In this document: positions 61,110 to 64,000 of the stretch, piece after piece
How positions within the stretch are numbered: position 1 is the first letter of the stretch
Layout of the letters: every line of letters begins with the position of its first letter
From: Ridgeia piscesae
Taxonomy: Eukaryota; Annelida; Polychaeta; Sabellida; Siboglinidae
Assembly (NCBI GenBank): GCA_025642075.2
Contig: JAODUO010000484.1
Span: 135,001-199,000, forward strand
Reading direction: 5' to 3'
DNA length: 64,000 nucleotides
Made by a program: the position numbers and the translations under genes
The notes under the pieces: model-generated
Seen by the model: only the letters and a program-made list of their open reading frames with translations
Told to the model about the DNA's origin: nothing
Databases searched by the model: none

Positions 61110-63555
61110 GCATCCTGTGTGAAACATAGACACCACACGTGTGTGCTGTTTATTTGTGTGTAACATAGACACCACACGTGTGTGCTGTTTATTTGTGTGT
61201 AACATAGACACCACACGTGTGTGCTGTTTATTTATGTGTAACATAGACACCACACGTGCGTGCTGTTTATTTATGTGTAACATAGACACCACACTGCGTG
61301 CTGTTAAAATTTATGTAACATAAAGTGTGTCTGTGTGTGTAACATAGACACCACACGTGTGTGCTGTCTAGTTGTGTGTAACATAGACACCACACGTGCG
61401 TGCTGTCTATTTGTGTGTAACATAGACACCACACGTGCGTGCTGTCTATTTGTGTGTAACATAGACACCACACGTGTGTGCTGTTTATTTATGTGTAACA
61501 TAGACACCACACGTGCGTGCTGTCTATTTGTGTGTAACATAGACACCACACGTGCGTGCTGTCTATTTGTGTGTAACATAGACACCACACGTGCGTGCTG
61601 TCTATTTGTGTGTAACATAGACACCACACGTGTGTGCTGTCTATTTGTGTGTAACATAGACACCACACGTGCGTGCTGTCTATTTGTGTGTAACATAGAC
61701 ACCACACGTGGTGCTTCTATTGTGTGTAACATAGACACCACACGTGCGTGCTGTCTATTTGTGTGTAACATAGACACCACACGTGCGTGCTGTCTATTTG
61801 TGTGTAACATAGACACCACACGTGCGTGCTGTCTATTTGTGTGAAACATAGACACCACACGTGCGTGCTGTCTATTTGTGTGTAACATAGACACCACACG
61901 TGCGTGCTGTCTATTTGTGTGTAACATAGACACCACACGTGCGTGCTGTCTATTTGTGTGTAACATAGACACCACACGTGCGTGCTGTCTATTTGTGTGT
62001 AACATAGACACCACACGTGCGTGCTGTCTATTTGTGTGTAACATAGACACCACACGTGCGTGCTGTCCAGTTGTGTGTAACATAGACCACGCGTGGTGTC
62101 TAGTTGTGTGTAACATAGACCATGTGCTGTCTAGTTTGTGTGTAACATAGACACCACACGTGCGTGCTGTCGTTGTGTGTAACATAGACACCACACGTGC
62201 GTGCTGTCTATTTGTGTGTAACATAGACACCACACGTGCGTGCTGTCTAGTTGTGTGTAACATAGATGCCACGTGCGTGGTGTCCGAGTAGTGTGTAACA
62301 TAGATGCCACGTGCGTGGTGTCTAGTTGTGTGTAACATAGATGCCACGTGCGTGGTGTCTGAGTTGTGTGTAACATAGACACCACACGTGGTGCTGTCTA
62401 GTTGTGTGTAACATAGAACCACGTGCGTGGTGTCCAGTTGTGTGTAACATAGACACCACACGTGCGTGGTGTCCAGTTGTGTGTAACATAGACACCACAC
62501 GTGCGTGCTGTCTAGTTGTGTGTAACATAGATGCCACGTGCGTGGTGTCTAGTTGTGTGTAACATAGACACCACAGTGCGTGTGTCAGTTGTGTGTAACA
62601 TAGATCCACGTGCGTGGTGTCAGTGTGTGTAACATAGATGCCACGTGCGTGGTGTCTGTTGTGTGTAACATAGATGCCACGTGCGTGGTGTCTAGTTGTG
62701 TGTAACATAGACCACGTGCGTGGTGTCTATTGTGTGTAACATAGACCACGTGCGTGTGTCAGTTGTGTGTAACATAGACACCACACGTGTGTGCTGTCTA
62801 GTTGTGTGTAACATAGATGCCACGTGCGTGGTGTCAGTGTGTGTAACATAGATGCCACGTGCGTGGTGTCAGTTGTGTGTAACATAGACACCACACGTGC
62901 GTGCTGTCCAGTTGTGTGTAACATAGACACCACACGCGTGTGCAGTCCAGTTGTGTGTAACATAGACACCACACGCGTGTGCTGTCCAGTTGTGTGTAAC
63001 ATAGACACCACACGTGTGCTGTCCAGTTGTGTGTAACATAGACACCACACGTGAGTGCTGTCTAGTTGTGTGTAACATAGATGCCACGTGCGTGGTGTCT
63101 AGTTGTGTGTAACATAGATGCCACGTGCGTGGTGTCTGAGTTGTGTGTAACATAGACACCACATGTGCGTGATGTCTACTTGTGTGTAACATAGACACCA
63201 CACGTGCGTGGTGTCCAGTTGTGTGTAACATAGACACCACACGTGCGTGGTGTCTAGTTGTGTGTAACATAGATGCCACGTGCGTGGTGTCTGAGTAGTG
63301 TGTAACATAGATGCCACGTGCGTGGTGTCTAGTTGTGTGTAACATAGATGCCACGTGCGTGGTGTCTAGTTGTGTGTAACATAGACACCACACGTGCGTG
63401 CTGTCTAGTTGTGTGTAACATAGATGCCACGTGCGTGGTGTCTAGTTGTGTGTAACATAGATGCCACGTGCGTGGTGTCTAGTTGTGTGTAACATAGATG
63501 CCACGTGCGTGGTGTCTGAGTTGTGTGTAACATAGACACCACATGTGCGTGGTGC
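61110..63555 (+). repeat. 39-bp minisatellite with a CACGTG in nearly every unit
   Basis: About 62 units with GTAACATAGACACCACACG and TGCGTGCTGTCTA. Left-hand units are uniform. Right-hand units switch to GATGCCACGTGCGTGGTGTC, an imperfect palindrome. It lies upstream of all located UFSP2 exons. ORFs with a 13-residue period are shadows. Confidence 0.95.
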
Positions 63556-63564
63556 AGAGATGGA

Positions 63565-63712
63565 GTAATCGTACTCGTGTACTTGTACTCGTACTCGAGT
63601 ACGAGTACTTTTTGAGTACTCGTACTCGTACTCGAGTACGAAGGAAAGTAATCGTACTCGTACTCGAGTACATTACCAAAGTAATCGTACTCACGATTAC
63701 TTTTCACGATTA
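63565..63712. repeat. Palindromic TACTCGAGTA cluster
   Basis: Repeats of GTACTCGTACTCGAGTAC and its complement, followed by GTAATCGTACTCACGATTAC. Highly self-complementary, adjoining the 39-bp array. Function unknown; could be the end of a transposable element. Confidence 0.85.
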
Positions 63713-64000
63713 CATTTTTTTCATATGAACAGTTGCAAGCAAATATATTAGACAGATAAAGTGGCAATATTAGAAGTAATTTAATAAATGTAATAATAAT
63801 CAAGGTATTCATTTTCTATTACTGTTGAGCATTTCAGTTAAATAAATATTGTCAGATTTCTCTAATTAATACCTTCTCTTCCCAGAGAAGCAACATCTCC
63901 TCACCCTCCTGCTTAGTACAAAGTGCAAGTTATATTGTGACAGTCCCTGTGAAGCACTGCAGGAGATAAGCATCCCCTAACATCTTGCTTTGTAATTTTA
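63713..64000. other. Right edge, no gene seen
   Basis: On the minus strand 63867-63902 has an acceptor-like CTAAGCAG, a short open stretch and GTATTAA. This is too little to call an exon. Confidence 0.4.

Noticed and set aside
61304..63393. Long ORFs with a 13-residue period
   Set aside because: 39-bp array; frames break wherever units carry small deletions.
63860..63905. Possible first exon on the minus strand
   Set aside because: An acceptor-like and a donor-like site exist, but the 36-nt reading has no family resemblance or start context.

Overview
This is animal genomic DNA, AT-rich and intron-rich, most likely from a marine invertebrate. No other clade fits the transposon set obviously better: a CR1-clade LINE, a DIRS-type tyrosine-recombinase retrotransposon, a hAT remnant and a tRNA-like SINE. 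The sequence does not name a species. Minisatellites sitting on exon-intron boundaries recall what I remember being reported in amphioxus genes (the 'mirage' repeats of Adh; memory only, unverified), so a cephalochordate is my leading but unproven guess.

The window is dominated by one gene on the minus strand, UFSP2 (UFM1-specific cysteine protease 2). I reconstructed 12 exons from the stop codon at 7268 up to 56621, plus one candidate exon at 60543-60607. All junctions are GT-AG, the phases agree at every junction, and the joined product follows the animal UFSP2 family to its C-terminus. The active-site Tyr, Cys and Asp-Pro-His are all present. The true 5' end lies outside the window or was not found. 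Most exons are under 210 bp and too small to stand out as ORFs.

Roughly half of the 53 kb gene is minisatellite, and most of the long introns hold arrays of their own. From right to left they are: 18 bp (56.6-60.0 kb), 34/41 bp (51.0-56.5), a 28-bp family in three higher-order forms (40.6-49.0), 35 bp (36.5-36.7), 51-53 bp (33.8-34.9), 45 bp (30.1-33.5), 33 bp (19.1-19.8), 29 bp (15.1-19.0), 33 bp (13.7-14.8), 51 bp (7.5-8.6) and 30 bp (6.0-7.3). A 39-bp array at 61.1-63.6 kb lies upstream of the located exons.

The main discovery is that several arrays are visibly grown from functional edges of the gene. The 30-bp array is the last nine codons plus stop codon repeated about 43 times. The 29-bp array repeats the 5' splice junction of exon 19042-19144, and the 33-bp array on its other side repeats the 3' splice junction of the same exon. 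The 51-53 bp array repeats the C-terminal codons of a retrotransposon lying next to it.

Other layout: a broken CR1 LINE (1-3460, minus, cut by the window edge); AT-rich spacer with a SINE (3.5-6.0 kb); a compact decayed DIRS element with 117-bp inverted termini (8804-11617, plus) inside the last UFSP2 intron; a hAT transposase tail (28.26-28.44, plus); a dispersed repeat family of at least four copies inside introns; and AT microsatellites, one inside a perfect 40-bp inverted repeat (38802-39045). The very long ORFs in the arrays are a consequence of repeat periods divisible by three and are not annotated as genes.
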